From: Planomicrobium sp. CPCC 101110
Lineage (GTDB): Bacteria; Bacillota; Bacilli; Bacillales_A; Planococcaceae
Length of the DNA stretch: 64,000 nucleotides
Direction of reading: 5' to 3'
NCBI RefSeq assembly: GCF_007859395.1
Contig: NZ_VOHD01000003.1
Coordinates: 479,028-543,027, forward strand
In this document: positions 51,198 through 60,653 of the stretch, piece after piece
Layout of the letters: every line of letters starts with the position of its first letter
Numbering within the stretch: the stretch's first letter is position 1
Translations under genes and position numbers: made by a program
Notes under the pieces: generated by a model
Databases searched by the model: none
What the model was told of the DNA's origin: nothing
What the model saw: the letters and a program-made list of their open reading frames with translations, nothing else

Positions 51198-52346
51198 ATG
51201 AGGCATTTTAATATGTTGACCGATTACGATTTGAATACATTTTTCAAATACTCTCCGGTGGAGTTTTCCCGTGATTCCGAACGGGAAACGTTAGGGCTTG
51301 CTCTTGGGGCGGCACTATATACGCCAGGTTCCCGGCCTGGTTTTGCTGCTAGAATCCTGGCAGGAGATTATACCCGAGGTGCATTTGCGGGGCTGGCCAC
51401 ATTGATTGTATGCCTAGAAGATGCGGTGGCCGATTCGGAGCTGCCATGGGCAGAAAAAAACGTTGCGGCCCAGCTGAAAGAAATTGAAAAAGCTGATTAT
51501 CATGGGGGAAATAGCGATCTTGCCCTGTTTTTGCGCGTCAGGGATGCGGAACAGCTTGACCGGTTGATCTGCACCGCTGGATCGGCTTTGAGTGTATTAA
51601 CTGGAATCGTTTTCCCCAAATGCCTTCCCCAAAACCTTATGGAATTTTTCCCAGCCCTGGACCGCGCCAGTGAGGCAGCAGGACGTTTCCTTTATGCATT
51701 GCCGTTATTGGAAACGAAAGAGGTCCTTTATTCGGAGACACGGGAGCAGGCTTTGCAGGACATTTATGATATTTTGCGGTCGGAACTTCACCGGGTATTG
51801 ACTGTGCGCGTCGGCGCCACTGATTTTTCCAGTCTCTATGGATTGCGGCGTCCGGTTGAACGCACCATTTATGAAGTGCATGTTATAAGGGATTGTTTAA
51901 CGTCTGTACTGAACCGCTTCAACAGAGCCGAAGATGGATTTGTTGTATCAGGTCCGGTATACGAGCATTTTTCAACGGCAAATGGCGGATGGATGTCCTC
52001 GAAGCCGGAGAAGGTCTTATGGGAAGAAGTCCAGTTGGATGTATTGAATGGTTTCAAAGGAAAAACTTGCATACATCCCTCCCAAATCACCATTGTTAAT
52101 GCAGGGCATATCGTATCTTTGGAAAATTATGAAGACGCAATGCTGATTCTTTCTGAGGGCCAAAAGAAAAACGGTGTTTTGCAAAGCCCGAAACGCAACA
52201 AAATGAATGAAGTAAAACCACATTTGAGCTGGGCAAAAAGAATTGCCGCTCAAGCGGAAGTCTATGGGGTGCTAAATGAAAACTATCAACCAATCGATGT
52301 GCTCAATCATATCCGAGCCCACCAGTTCTCGAAACAACTACTATAA
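51198..52346 (+). CDS. HpcH/HpaI aldolase/citrate lyase family protein of the Ter system
   Basis: 382 residues. TIM-barrel CitE-like lyase: LGLALGAALYTPGSRPGFAARI, ATLIVCLEDAVADSELPWAE with Glu/Asp metal ligands, and C-terminal GKTCIHPSQITIVN, a CitE hallmark. The family in Ter clusters is predicted to make a carbon-carbon bond in a nucleoside-like metabolite (Anantharaman, Iyer and Aravind analysis of Ter systems). GGGGGAA precedes the start. First of five tightly packed genes. Confidence 0.87.
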   Translation: MRHFNMLTDYDLNTFFKYSPVEFSRDSERETLGLALGAALYTPGSRPGFAARILAGDYTRGAFAGLATLIVCLEDAVADSELPWAEKNVAAQLKEIEKADYHGGNSDLALFLRVRDAEQLDRLICTAGSALSVLTGIVFPKCLPQNLMEFFPALDRASEAAGRFLYALPLLETKEVLYSETREQALQDIYDILRSELHRVLTVRVGATDFSSLYGLRRPVERTIYEVHVIRDCLTSVLNRFNRAEDGFVVSGPVYEHFSTANGGWMSSKPEKVLWEEVQLDVLNGFKGKTCIHPSQITIVNAGHIVSLENYEDAMLILSEGQKKNGVLQSPKRNKMNEVKPHLSWAKRIAAQAEVYGVLNENYQPIDVLNHIRAHQFSKQLL

Positions 52347-53646
52347 ATTATGGGAGCAATTGGAACTGTCTGTTGCAATCCATCGAACGTATAAAGGGTT
52401 GTCCCCTGATTCCCTTTTCTCCATGGCTTTACGGGTCAATAAGAAACGGCAGTTTCTTTTTGTCAGCCCTTTGCTTGCCAAGCATTTAGCGGTGCATCCG
52501 GCGCTGGCGCTGGGCACTGGTACGCTGCTCGCTTCTTTGCTGATGGAAGATGCCGGCTTGCCTGCCCATCCCCATGCACCAGAAATCGTCCAAATGATCG
52601 AAACCGGCGTGCCGGACGTGAAAAAAATCCGAAAAGCGCTGGATTACAAGTCAATCTTGCCGGAAAAGACAGTTTTCATCGGGATGGCGGAAACGGCAAC
52701 CGGCCTCGGCCATGCTGTTTTTCATCACTTCGATAAAGCGGTGTATGTGCATACGACGCGTGAAGAAATAAGCGGACTCACTCCATCTTTCGTATTTGAA
52801 GAAGAGCATTCACACGCGACTTCCCATAAAGTCTATGCGCCTGAGGGAGTGCTTGAGGATGCGGAAATGATTGTGCTCGTAGATGATGAAATTTCAACCG
52901 GAAACACACTGTTAAATCTGGTCAGTGCATTAGACGGGCAATTCCCCGGAAAAACCTATAAATCATTGTCGATTTTGGATTGGCGAAATGAAAAGCAGCA
53001 GCAAAAAATAGGAGAAATGGCAGCAGAGCGCAGCATCAGGCTTGATGTATTATCGCTCATGTCAGGCGAGTTTGATTTGATCCATGGTTCTTCACCTGAT
53101 GAGCCTGAACTCGCTTCTTTGGCTGGCACTGGTTCAGTTGCGCCGGTTCAGATAAAGGATCCTGGCATTTTGCTGCACCGATCGAAAACTGGACAGCGAT
53201 ATGTGCCGCTTACCGGGAGATTCGGATTGACAAGCGGTGAACATCGGGGCATTGACGCATGGACAGAAAAAGTGGTGTCTACGCTTCAGGGAAGCACAGG
53301 CAAGAAGCCCCTGGTGATCGGCGTCGGTGAAAATATGTACTTGCCGCTGCGCTTCGCTCTTGCTTTAGACGGAAATCCGCTTGTGCAGACAACTACGCGA
53401 AGCCCTATTTTTGCATCTGATACAGAAGGGTATCCGATAAAAGAAAAAGTGAAATTCAAGCTGCCGGATGCCCATGGCGTCGACCAATATCTTTATAATT
53501 TGAACGGGCTGGAAATCGATAAAATTTACCTGGTTTCGGAATCGGTGGTCGATGCTGATCTTTGGCAGCCATTGATTGCCTGTTTGCAGAAAAAAGCGCC
53601 GGTTGAATGGATTTCGCTGACAGAAACAAAAGGGGAGATCCTATGA
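52276..53646 (+). CDS. Phosphoribosyltransferase with C-terminal TRSP domain (Ter system)
   Basis: 456 residues. The PRTase domain carries the PRPP-binding motif MIVLVDDEISTGNTLLNLV; GMAETATGLGHAVFHHF is its neighbour. The C-terminus has the TRSP signature (TTRSPIFASDTEGYP) preceded by RYVPLTGRFGLTSGEHRG. Predicted to make a ribosylated intermediate. The ATG overlaps the preceding gene by 71 bases; GGGGTG lies just before it. Confidence 0.87.
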   Translation: MKTINQSMCSIISEPTSSRNNYYKLWEQLELSVAIHRTYKGLSPDSLFSMALRVNKKRQFLFVSPLLAKHLAVHPALALGTGTLLASLLMEDAGLPAHPHAPEIVQMIETGVPDVKKIRKALDYKSILPEKTVFIGMAETATGLGHAVFHHFDKAVYVHTTREEISGLTPSFVFEEEHSHATSHKVYAPEGVLEDAEMIVLVDDEISTGNTLLNLVSALDGQFPGKTYKSLSILDWRNEKQQQKIGEMAAERSIRLDVLSLMSGEFDLIHGSSPDEPELASLAGTGSVAPVQIKDPGILLHRSKTGQRYVPLTGRFGLTSGEHRGIDAWTEKVVSTLQGSTGKKPLVIGVGENMYLPLRFALALDGNPLVQTTTRSPIFASDTEGYPIKEKVKFKLPDAHGVDQYLYNLNGLEIDKIYLVSESVVDADLWQPLIACLQKKAPVEWISLTETKGEIL

Positions 53647-54749
53647 TTGCAGCAGGGTTAGTGAAGTCGAGCTATTCAGAAGAGGATATCACTTTCTTAC
53701 TGAAAGACCTGACAGAATCTTTTTCCGAAAGCACGCTTGAAGAACGGGAAAAAGCGGTGCAGACCGGAGCTCATTATGCAGAGAGGCTGCCGGTGGAATA
53801 TCGTCCCTCGGAAGAATATACGGGACTATACAAAGAGTCGGTGGAAAAAACAAAAGAACAATGGAGTTATTTTATCGGTCTTTTGACGATGCGCATTCGC
53901 TTGAATGCGAAAAACGACGATGTTGTACTGGTTTCCCTTGCACGTGCCGGCAGCCCGGTCGGCATTTTAGTCCGCCGCTTTGCAAAACAAAAAATGGGGC
54001 TGGATTGGCCGCATTACAGCGTTTCTATTTTGCGGGGAAAAGGCATGGATGAAAATGCGCTCCGGGCAATCCGCAAATGGCATCCGAACAGCCGTATCCA
54101 GTTCGTAGATGGCTGGACCGGCAAAGGTGCTATTCAGACTGAATTGACAAAGTCGGTCCTTTCCTTGAACGAAGAGGGGATGGGACTGTCCGACGATTTG
54201 GCGGTTCTGGCAGACCCAGGGGCATGTTCTGTGCTATTTGGAACAAGAGAGGATTTGTTGATCCCGAGCGCTTGTTTGAATGCTACTGTATCTGGACTGG
54301 TCAGCCGCACCATCTTGAATGAACGGTTTATCGGGGCTGGTGATTTCCATGGCGCCAAGTTTTACGGGGAACTCAAAGAAGAAGATGTCTCAAATGATTT
54401 TATAAATCAGATTGCGGAGTGTTTTAGCCGAACGGCAGAAAAGGCGGAAAAAGAGGCCTGCAGCACCCCGATTACCGCTGAACGAACGTGGCAAGGGAAA
54501 ATGGAAGTAGAAGAATTAGGAAGAAAGTTGTATAGTGGAATGGATTACCACCTTATCAAGCCTGGTGTTGGGGAAACTACACGCGTCCTGCTTCGCCGGG
54601 ACCCATGGAAGATTCTTGTAAGAAGCTTGGATCATCCAAGCGTCCAGCATCTTCTGGTACTGGCTAAGGAAAAACATACGCCTGTTGAAGTGGTGCCGGA
54701 TTTGTTTTACCGGGCTATCGGTTTGATAAAATCAGGTTCTGAAATATGA
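53643..54749 (+). CDS. StiP-family cysteine-protease-like / PELOTA-type protein (Ter system)
   Basis: 368 residues. VLVSLARAGSPVGILVRRFAKQKMGLDWPHYSVSILRGKGMDENAL and VDGWTGKGAIQTEL are the conserved core found in Ter-linked StiP proteins, with a C-terminal RNA-binding PELOTA-like part (TRVLLRRDPWKILVRSLDHPSVQHLLVLAKEKHTPVEVVPD). Exact activity is unproven. It overlaps the PRTase stop by four bases (ATGA), with AAGGGGAG upstream. Confidence 0.83.
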   Translation: MIAAGLVKSSYSEEDITFLLKDLTESFSESTLEEREKAVQTGAHYAERLPVEYRPSEEYTGLYKESVEKTKEQWSYFIGLLTMRIRLNAKNDDVVLVSLARAGSPVGILVRRFAKQKMGLDWPHYSVSILRGKGMDENALRAIRKWHPNSRIQFVDGWTGKGAIQTELTKSVLSLNEEGMGLSDDLAVLADPGACSVLFGTREDLLIPSACLNATVSGLVSRTILNERFIGAGDFHGAKFYGELKEEDVSNDFINQIAECFSRTAEKAEKEACSTPITAERTWQGKMEVEELGRKLYSGMDYHLIKPGVGETTRVLLRRDPWKILVRSLDHPSVQHLLVLAKEKHTPVEVVPDLFYRAIGLIKSGSEI

Positions 54750-55561
54750 AGGTTTTGTTTGCGAGTGATTTGGACCAGACGTTGATTTACTCAAGAAATT
54801 CGATGGGCGCCAATGTAGCGGAAGAAGAATTGGTTGAAGTCGAGAAGATAAATGGCAAGCCTTACTCCTTCATGACCCAAACGAGCCATCAGGCTTTGCT
54901 GAATATTGGTTCTTCAGCCTTTTTTCTGCCGGTTACCACCCGGACTCAAGCACAATATGAGCGGGTGACGGGCATTTTTGATGGTGCTGCACCTCCGCAA
55001 TATGCGGTTATTTCAAATGGAGCGGTCATTTTGGAGAATGGAAAACCGATAAAAGAATGGTCAGAGGGAATCCGGCAGCAATGCATCAGCAAAAAAACAG
55101 TGGTGGAAGCGCTGCTTCCATTGATAAAACGTTATTTTTCCGAAGAATGGGTATTGAATATCAAGCAGGCAGACGACTGGTTTGTCTATTTGATTATAGA
55201 CCGGGTGCGTTTTCCGGATGAAAAGCTGGCATCATATGTTCAGGTATTCCGTAAAATTGGCTGGTCAATGTCGCTTCAGGGAAGAAAACTGTATTTTATG
55301 CCGGAAAGCATCACCAAAGCAAGAGCAATGGAGTGGATCAAAACACGTATATCAGCCGACTATGTGGTTGCGGCAGGAGATTCGCTGCTGGATTTGGATC
55401 TGCTCGAAAGCGCGGATAAAGGTTTTCTGGCTGCACACGGTGAAGCTTTCCGGAACAATGCAGCGATTTCTTCGCATATTCAAATCACCAAGCAACTCGG
55501 CATAAAAGCAGGGGAAGAAATTTTGGCGCATGTGGCAGGCATAGCGCAGCAGCAAGGGTAA
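54746..55561 (+). CDS. HAD-family hydrolase of the Ter system
   Basis: 271 residues. HAD motif I VLFASDLDQTLIYS with the nucleophilic Asp, motif II region FFLPVTTRTQ, and motif III/IV AAGDSLLDLDLLESADKG. Phosphatase of the Ter-linked biosynthetic set, predicted to dephosphorylate the metabolite. It overlaps the StiP gene by four bases (ATGA). Confidence 0.88.
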   Translation: MKVLFASDLDQTLIYSRNSMGANVAEEELVEVEKINGKPYSFMTQTSHQALLNIGSSAFFLPVTTRTQAQYERVTGIFDGAAPPQYAVISNGAVILENGKPIKEWSEGIRQQCISKKTVVEALLPLIKRYFSEEWVLNIKQADDWFVYLIIDRVRFPDEKLASYVQVFRKIGWSMSLQGRKLYFMPESITKARAMEWIKTRISADYVVAAGDSLLDLDLLESADKGFLAAHGEAFRNNAAISSHIQITKQLGIKAGEEILAHVAGIAQQQG

Positions 55562-55577
55562 GCAAGGAGGAATTCCC

Positions 55578-57191
55578 ATGGTTCAATTGCATCCGGTTCG
55601 CGTGAGAACGTGGGATCCGGAAAAGATTGGGAAATGGCTCAATCAGCCGATCATAAATCATCCCGAAACGAAAATAGAAGAAGAAACAATCACTTATCCG
55701 CAATTGCTTGGCCAATTTGTCGGTATGCCGCTTGATGCAGATGATTACTTCGCATCGATCCATGAGCTGCTTGAAGAATCGGAAGGCCGGTTGATACGGC
55801 TTTCCGATAAGCTGAACAAGCAAATTACTCCTGAGCGGCTAAGGGCTTTGCAGGATTTGTTTGAGATGAACAATAAGGAGCGCGGCTTGTCGCCGAACCG
55901 GATTGTTGCCTTTTTGGATGGCAAAGGTTTGCTGCCGCGGCTGCAAGATCCGGGATTGAACCGGCGGCTTCGATTGACGCTGATCGATATATTGAAAGCG
56001 TTTAAAGAACAATCTGCCGGCAGTACCACGCATTCTTCTTTCCGGCGAATTGTCACAGATCTCGTGAAATGGACATTCAATCATATCGAACCTGAACTTG
56101 AAAAGCTGACGCTGGAAAAAGGGCTGCCTGGTTTTTTATGGTATGGCAGTGTGACAGAAAGCCAAAAATGGTTTTTAAAGTTTTCGGGAATGTTCGGTTT
56201 TCATGTTATTGTTTTTGATCCGGCAAGAGAACAGTGGTTTGCCGAAACGATGGACCTTTCAGATGCACTGACCTACAATTTTCAGATAAGTGCCGACTTC
56301 GTCCCGCCTTTTCCGGAAGAAAAACCGCAGCGCGTTGGAACAGTCGCTTACCGGGCCACTCAAGAAGTGGACCGTCTTTTGCATCACGATGATTCCGGTC
56401 TTTACAAGCCTTTTCAATTCAAATCCTATTTAACCCGTTCAATCCGGTTGAAGACGACACTTGACGAAGCTTTTATGCTGGCGAAAGAAAGGGCAATGGT
56501 GCGCCCTTCTTTTGCAGTTGAAGGCGGCAGCGTGATAATTCCGGTTGTCTTTGCCAAAGTCATGGGCATCGAAAAAGATCGGAAGCGCTTCTGGGATAAC
56601 ATCCATAATCTGACGGAACGGGAAGATACCAAATTGGTGCGGAGTTTTCCATTTATCGAAGAACGGAGAGGGAATCAGCAATTCCATTACCGGGCGGCAC
56701 TTGGAAAAGACGGAAGGCTGGATCCGGAAAAGATGAAAACAGCCCATTGGTGGAAATACAGCAAACTGCCGAATGGCTTGCAGACCGCCATTGGCGAAGC
56801 TATCGCCCGGCATGTGGAAAAACCGCTGCTGCTTCCGCAACAAGGCGAATCATTTGAAGAATTGCAGCTTTACGCTTTTTCACAATCAATGTCGCTTCCG
56901 GATTCTGTTGTGCAGCTTATTCAGCTGTTTGATTATCCGCAATTTGTGCCTACCATGCTTTTTTACAACGAAGAAAAAGATAGGGAACTGGGCCGGGCAG
57001 ATGCTAACGCCATCGCTTTGATTCATACGTTCGGGCTGGATGTTATCATCGTCAATCCGCAGGGGCATCAGGACATCGAACGGTGGATCGATCCGGAAGC
57101 GATCGATACCCACTGGCTGGATGAAAGAAGCTTCAATGAACCGTACCGTGAACCTTCAGTGGTCAAAAAGCTATTTAGAAAATGGCTGTAA
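55578..57191 (+). CDS. yceG: YceG family protein with internal duplication
   Basis: 537 residues. Two half-repeats can be seen: PGFLWYGSVTESQKWFLKFSGMFGFHVIVFDPA in the first half and PTMLFYNEEKDRELGRADANAIALIHTFGLDVIIVNPQ in the second. Each also has a helical segment upstream (EESEGRLIRLSDKLNKQI). Homologues accompany TerD and TelA genes in Bacillus (B. subtilis YceG). Enzymatic function is unknown. AAGGAGG precedes the ATG; 16 bases after the HAD gene. Confidence 0.87.
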   Translation: MVQLHPVRVRTWDPEKIGKWLNQPIINHPETKIEEETITYPQLLGQFVGMPLDADDYFASIHELLEESEGRLIRLSDKLNKQITPERLRALQDLFEMNNKERGLSPNRIVAFLDGKGLLPRLQDPGLNRRLRLTLIDILKAFKEQSAGSTTHSSFRRIVTDLVKWTFNHIEPELEKLTLEKGLPGFLWYGSVTESQKWFLKFSGMFGFHVIVFDPAREQWFAETMDLSDALTYNFQISADFVPPFPEEKPQRVGTVAYRATQEVDRLLHHDDSGLYKPFQFKSYLTRSIRLKTTLDEAFMLAKERAMVRPSFAVEGGSVIIPVVFAKVMGIEKDRKRFWDNIHNLTEREDTKLVRSFPFIEERRGNQQFHYRAALGKDGRLDPEKMKTAHWWKYSKLPNGLQTAIGEAIARHVEKPLLLPQQGESFEELQLYAFSQSMSLPDSVVQLIQLFDYPQFVPTMLFYNEEKDRELGRADANAIALIHTFGLDVIIVNPQGHQDIERWIDPEAIDTHWLDERSFNEPYREPSVVKKLFRKWL

Positions 57192-57315
57192 GCATCAGGT
57201 ATGAACCACATGAAAGTGGAGCAAAACAGTGAACAATTCCGAAGGCAAGCAAAGCTGTTTCGCGGAATCGCAAGAAAAAATCACCAAGTCGATAAAATAT
57301 TAAGGGGGCTTACCG

Positions 57316-58398
57316 ATGAATACTTTGCCAAAAGGGATGGAGCAGCAGGAACTGGTTATGAAGGAAGACAATGAATTGTTAGCAAAACTAAAGCAGGACC
57401 CGGAAGTGCTTAAACTCGCCGCCAGCATTGATATCAAAAACCAAGTGGAGCTGCTGGAATTCGGGCGCGAACCGGCAAATGAAATTTCTGCGTTTACAGG
57501 TAAAGTATTAAACTCGGTTCAAGCGAACAGCATGGAAGAGTCCAGCCAACTGCTGAACCAACTTGGGAAAATCATGGACAAGTTTGACAGCAAAGATTTT
57601 GTTGAAAAGAAAGGCTTGATCAATAAAGTCTTTAATAGAGGCAATAAGATCATTGAGAAGCTATTCAACAAATACCAGACTATGGGTACAGAAATCGATA
57701 AAGTTTATGTCGAGATTACAAAATACGAGTCTGAAATGAAAAAATCGACGACTACGCTGGAAGAGTTGTACGACCAAAACTTCCGCTATTTCATGGAACT
57801 GGAAAAATATATCGCAGCCGGTGATGTGAGAATCCAGGAATTGAAAGCGGAAGAGCCAGTGATGCGTTTAAAAGCGGAAACCGGCGACCAATTAGCTATG
57901 ATGCAGTTGACCTCGCTGCAAAATGCAATCGAACTTTTGGAGCAGCGCGTTTATGATTTGGAAATGGCCAAACAAGTGTCTTACCAGGCAGCGCCGCAAA
58001 TCCGGATGCTGCAGCGCGGCAATACGAAACTGATCGGCAAAATCAATTCAGCTTTCGTGACAACCATCCCGATCTTCAAAACAGGGCTTATCAATGCCAT
58101 TGCGGCCAAGCGCCAGAACCTGGTTGCCCAATCCATGAATGAATTGGACCGCCGCACGAACGAAATGCTGATCAAAAACGCAAATGATATCTCCCGCCAA
58201 AGTGTGGACATTGCACGCATGTCCGGCCAGCCAAGCATAAAAATTGAGACGATCGAACAAACTTGGGAAACCATCATGCAAGGCATGAACGATACGCGTG
58301 AAATCGAACAGGAAAACCGCAGAATGCGCGAAGAAGGGCGCATTCGTATTGAAGAACTGCAAAAGCGGTATGAAGAAACACAACGAAAAGCCCAATAA
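57316..58398 (+). CDS. yceH: Toxic anion resistance protein, TelA/KlaA family (YceH)
   Basis: 360 residues, almost wholly helical and charged, with coiled-coil character (IIEKLFNKYQTMGTEIDKVYVEITKYESEMKKSTTTLEEL). Conserved KKGLINKVFNRGNKIIEKL, LKAEEPVMRLKAETGDQLAMMQLTSLQNAIELLEQRVYDLEMAKQVSYQAAPQIRMLQRGN fit TelA, which binds the TerD complexes and supports envelope stress. The 124-base gap upstream could hold a secondary promoter. Ends the ter operon at a strong terminator. Confidence 0.92.
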   Translation: MNTLPKGMEQQELVMKEDNELLAKLKQDPEVLKLAASIDIKNQVELLEFGREPANEISAFTGKVLNSVQANSMEESSQLLNQLGKIMDKFDSKDFVEKKGLINKVFNRGNKIIEKLFNKYQTMGTEIDKVYVEITKYESEMKKSTTTLEELYDQNFRYFMELEKYIAAGDVRIQELKAEEPVMRLKAETGDQLAMMQLTSLQNAIELLEQRVYDLEMAKQVSYQAAPQIRMLQRGNTKLIGKINSAFVTTIPIFKTGLINAIAAKRQNLVAQSMNELDRRTNEMLIKNANDISRQSVDIARMSGQPSIKIETIEQTWETIMQGMNDTREIEQENRRMREEGRIRIEELQKRYEETQRKAQ

Positions 58399-58399
58399 C

Positions 58400-58443
58400 C
58401 CAAAAACCGGCCATCAGAAATATCTGACGGCCGGTTTTTGGTT
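58400..58443. terminator. Bidirectional terminator (telA / TRAP dctM)
   Basis: AAAAACCGGCC / GGCCGGTTTTT outer stem with inner ATCAGA / TCTGAC-type pairing, followed by T tracts on both strands. Confidence 0.88.
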
Positions 58444-58448
58444 TTAGA

Positions 58449-59711
58449 TCAAGTGAGGATCAAAGAAATTTGTGGGAAGATGATTATAATCACAAGTACA
58501 ATTATGAATATAGCAAAGAAAGGAACTACCCCTTTTATAACACTTTCGACTTTTTCTTCAGCTATTCCACTCACTACGAATAAATTCAGTCCTACAGGCG
58601 GAGTGATCATCCCCAATTCCATGTTCACTACCATAATAATAGCAAAATGAATCACATCGATCTGCAAAGCAGTAATGATTGGCAGAAGAATAGGAAGTGT
58701 AATCAAAATGATAGCCGTTGGCTCCAAAAACATCCCAAGGACAAAGAACAGCAAACTGACTACGATCAAGAAGGTCCATTTATTAAAGCCGCTCTCACTG
58801 ACCCACATCGCAAAGGATTGCGGAATTTGTTCAGTCGTCAGGAACATCCCCAAGACAAGAGCTGCAGCAATGATCAGGAAAATCATTGCGGTGGTGTTGA
58901 TCGATTCCATCAGAATGCTTTTGAATTTCTTCCAATCCAATTCCCGATAAACAAAGACTGAAATAATCAATGCGTATAAAGCTGCTAAAAATGAGGCTTC
59001 TGTTGGTGTCACTATACCGGTATAAATACTGCCTAAAATAATGATTGGCATGACCAATCCCCACACCGCTTTTAAAGTAGGTCTCCAGCGCGCCTTCAAA
59101 GGAACCTTTTCCAATCCCCCATAGTTTTTTCGGTAAGCCACTAAAACTGCATAAATAATCAATGCCAATCCCAATAGTAAGCCAGGCAAAATACCCGCAG
59201 AGAACAATCTCCCCGTTGACTGCTCCGATACGGATCCATATAGGATAAGTGGGATGGAAGGGGGTATCAAAATTCCGAGTGTACCGGCGGAAGCAACTAG
59301 CCCCATAGAGTATTTCTTATCGTAACCGGCTTTAACCATCATCGGAATCATAATAGCGCCGATTGCTGCAGCAGTTGCGGGGCTGGATCCGGAAATTGCT
59401 GCAAAAATCATGCAGGTAAGGACTGTTACGACGGATAAACCGCCTTTTGTATGTCCAACCCAAGATCGGATGCATTCAATCAAATATTTGGAAATTCCTC
59501 CTTGCGCCATAATCAAACCTGCAAAAACAAAACCGGGTATTGCCATCAAGGTGGTGCTGTTTATACCGGTAAACATCCTTTGGATAACGGTATCAAGAGA
59601 AAAACCTGCAAAATATAAGCCCATGATGCTGGACACGGCTAAACTGATCGCAATTGGAACGCGCAATAAAGCTAATACGAACAATAATCCAATTACTACT
59701 ATTGCTTCCAT
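58449..59711 (-). CDS. dctM: TRAP transporter large permease (DctM)
   Basis: 420 residues with about twelve helices and typical repeats: GIPGFVFAGLIMAQGGISKYLI-like segment, GSSPATAAAIGAIMIPMMVKAGYDKKYSMGLVASAGTLGILIPPSIPLILYG, and PPVGLNLFVVSGIAEEKVE. It forms the sodium-coupled channel for carboxylates together with DctQ and the DctP binding protein. It overlaps dctQ by 13 bases. Confidence 0.93.
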   Translation of the reverse strand: MEAIVVIGLLFVLALLRVPIAISLAVSSIMGLYFAGFSLDTVIQRMFTGINSTTLMAIPGFVFAGLIMAQGGISKYLIECIRSWVGHTKGGLSVVTVLTCMIFAAISGSSPATAAAIGAIMIPMMVKAGYDKKYSMGLVASAGTLGILIPPSIPLILYGSVSEQSTGRLFSAGILPGLLLGLALIIYAVLVAYRKNYGGLEKVPLKARWRPTLKAVWGLVMPIIILGSIYTGIVTPTEASFLAALYALIISVFVYRELDWKKFKSILMESINTTAMIFLIIAAALVLGMFLTTEQIPQSFAMWVSESGFNKWTFLIVVSLLFFVLGMFLEPTAIILITLPILLPIITALQIDVIHFAIIMVVNMELGMITPPVGLNLFVVSGIAEEKVESVIKGVVPFFAIFIIVLVIIIIFPQISLILT

Positions 59712-60199
59712 AGTATGTCCTCCCCATCGCTAGCATCGTCTTCTTTTTTCACGAAAAATTTGTATGCCTTCTCGCAAAAGCGTACAAATAACAAAATCCC
59801 TGCAATTGGCATGATCAAGTAATTGATCCAAATGGGAAACCCAACATCAATTGTTTTGATGTTTTGGCTATATGCTGTCAATACCATTTCAAGCCCCGTC
59901 CAAAAGAAAAATGCACTAAAAAAAATACCGACTGCCAAAGTGATGACTTGTGAAAATTTCCTGAACCCCGGTCCCGATCTGTCATAGAGAAGATCGATGG
60001 CAATGTGTTTGTTTTCTTTCAAAGCGGTGGAAAAACCTATAAAAATAGCCCATACAAGAAACATTGTATAAATTTCAGTAGCCCAACTTTGTGAGGCTCC
60101 TAGAACATACCTAGTAAATACAGAATAAAGACTGATTCCAACACCAACAACAAAAAACAGCATGGAGAAAGCGCTTTCAATTTTATCTAAAATTTTCAC
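59699..60199 (-). CDS. dctQ: TRAP transporter small permease (DctQ)
   Basis: 166 residues, four helices. YVLGASQSWATEIYTMFLVWAIFIGFSTALKENKHIAIDLLYD is the DctQ signature. The GTG start has GAGGAGG six bases upstream. It is divergent from dctP across a 480-base regulatory region that contains one copy of the TATTTTGGATAC motif immediately upstream. It is the first gene of the dctQ-dctM unit. Confidence 0.9.
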   Translation of the reverse strand: MKILDKIESAFSMLFFVVGVGISLYSVFTRYVLGASQSWATEIYTMFLVWAIFIGFSTALKENKHIAIDLLYDRSGPGFRKFSQVITLAVGIFFSAFFFWTGLEMVLTAYSQNIKTIDVGFPIWINYLIMPIAGILLFVRFCEKAYKFFVKKEDDASDGEDILWKQ

Positions 60200-60224
60200 T
60201 GATTCTCCTCCTCATTATATTTTG

Positions 60225-60238
60225 TATTTTGGATACGA
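60225..60238 (+). promoter_or_regulatory. Shared TRAP-locus operator, copy 1
   Basis: TATTTTGGATACGA. The same 12-base TATTTTGGATAC occurs at 63221-63232. It lies 26 bases upstream of the dctQ GTG start, beside an inverted TATAAT at 60214-60219. TTGGATAC resembles GntR/FadR-type half-sites (GTATACAA type), which is only a resemblance. Confidence 0.55.
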
Positions 60239-60513
60239 GAATAACAACTAAATCATAATATAAGATATAGTGAATAACAAGATGAAATTTAAAAATATAA
60301 AATATTCAAAAAATAAAACCTTTCAGTTTTTTGGGGAATTTAAAGCGTAAATTGTTAAGAGAAAATCAAAAAAATACTTTGATTTAATAGATTTCAAGTG
60401 GAAATAATAAAAATTTTTTTAACTCCGCCTATGAAAAAAGCCGTGACTTATAAATTTAGAAAATTAAAATATTTCTTTACAAGGAGATTTTAATATGCTA
60501 GTTTTGTGGTGAG

Positions 60514-60527
60514 TTGTATCCAAAAAT
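60514..60527 (-). promoter_or_regulatory. Shared TRAP-locus operator, copy 2
   Basis: Read on the minus strand: ATTTTTGGATACAA, sharing TTTTTGGATAC with copies 1 and 3. It contains TTGGATACAA, a semi-palindrome. It lies about 150 bases upstream of dctP, just after the short leader frame. Confidence 0.5.
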
Positions 60528-60633
60528 CATTTTAGGGAGAAGCGGCTCTAAAAATTGAACTGATAAGGTGAAAAATTAAAAGGAAAGGGGGAAGTATCAT
60601 TTTTTATGAAAGCCCTTACAAAATGCTGCTGGG

Positions 60634-60653
60634 TAATATGAGCGGCCATATTA
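60634..60653 (+). promoter_or_regulatory. Dyad upstream of dctP
   Basis: TAATATG (60634-60640), six bases, CATATTA (60647-60653): seven-base exact arms, ending 26 bases before the dctP start codon. Could be an operator or part of the leader. Confidence 0.35.
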
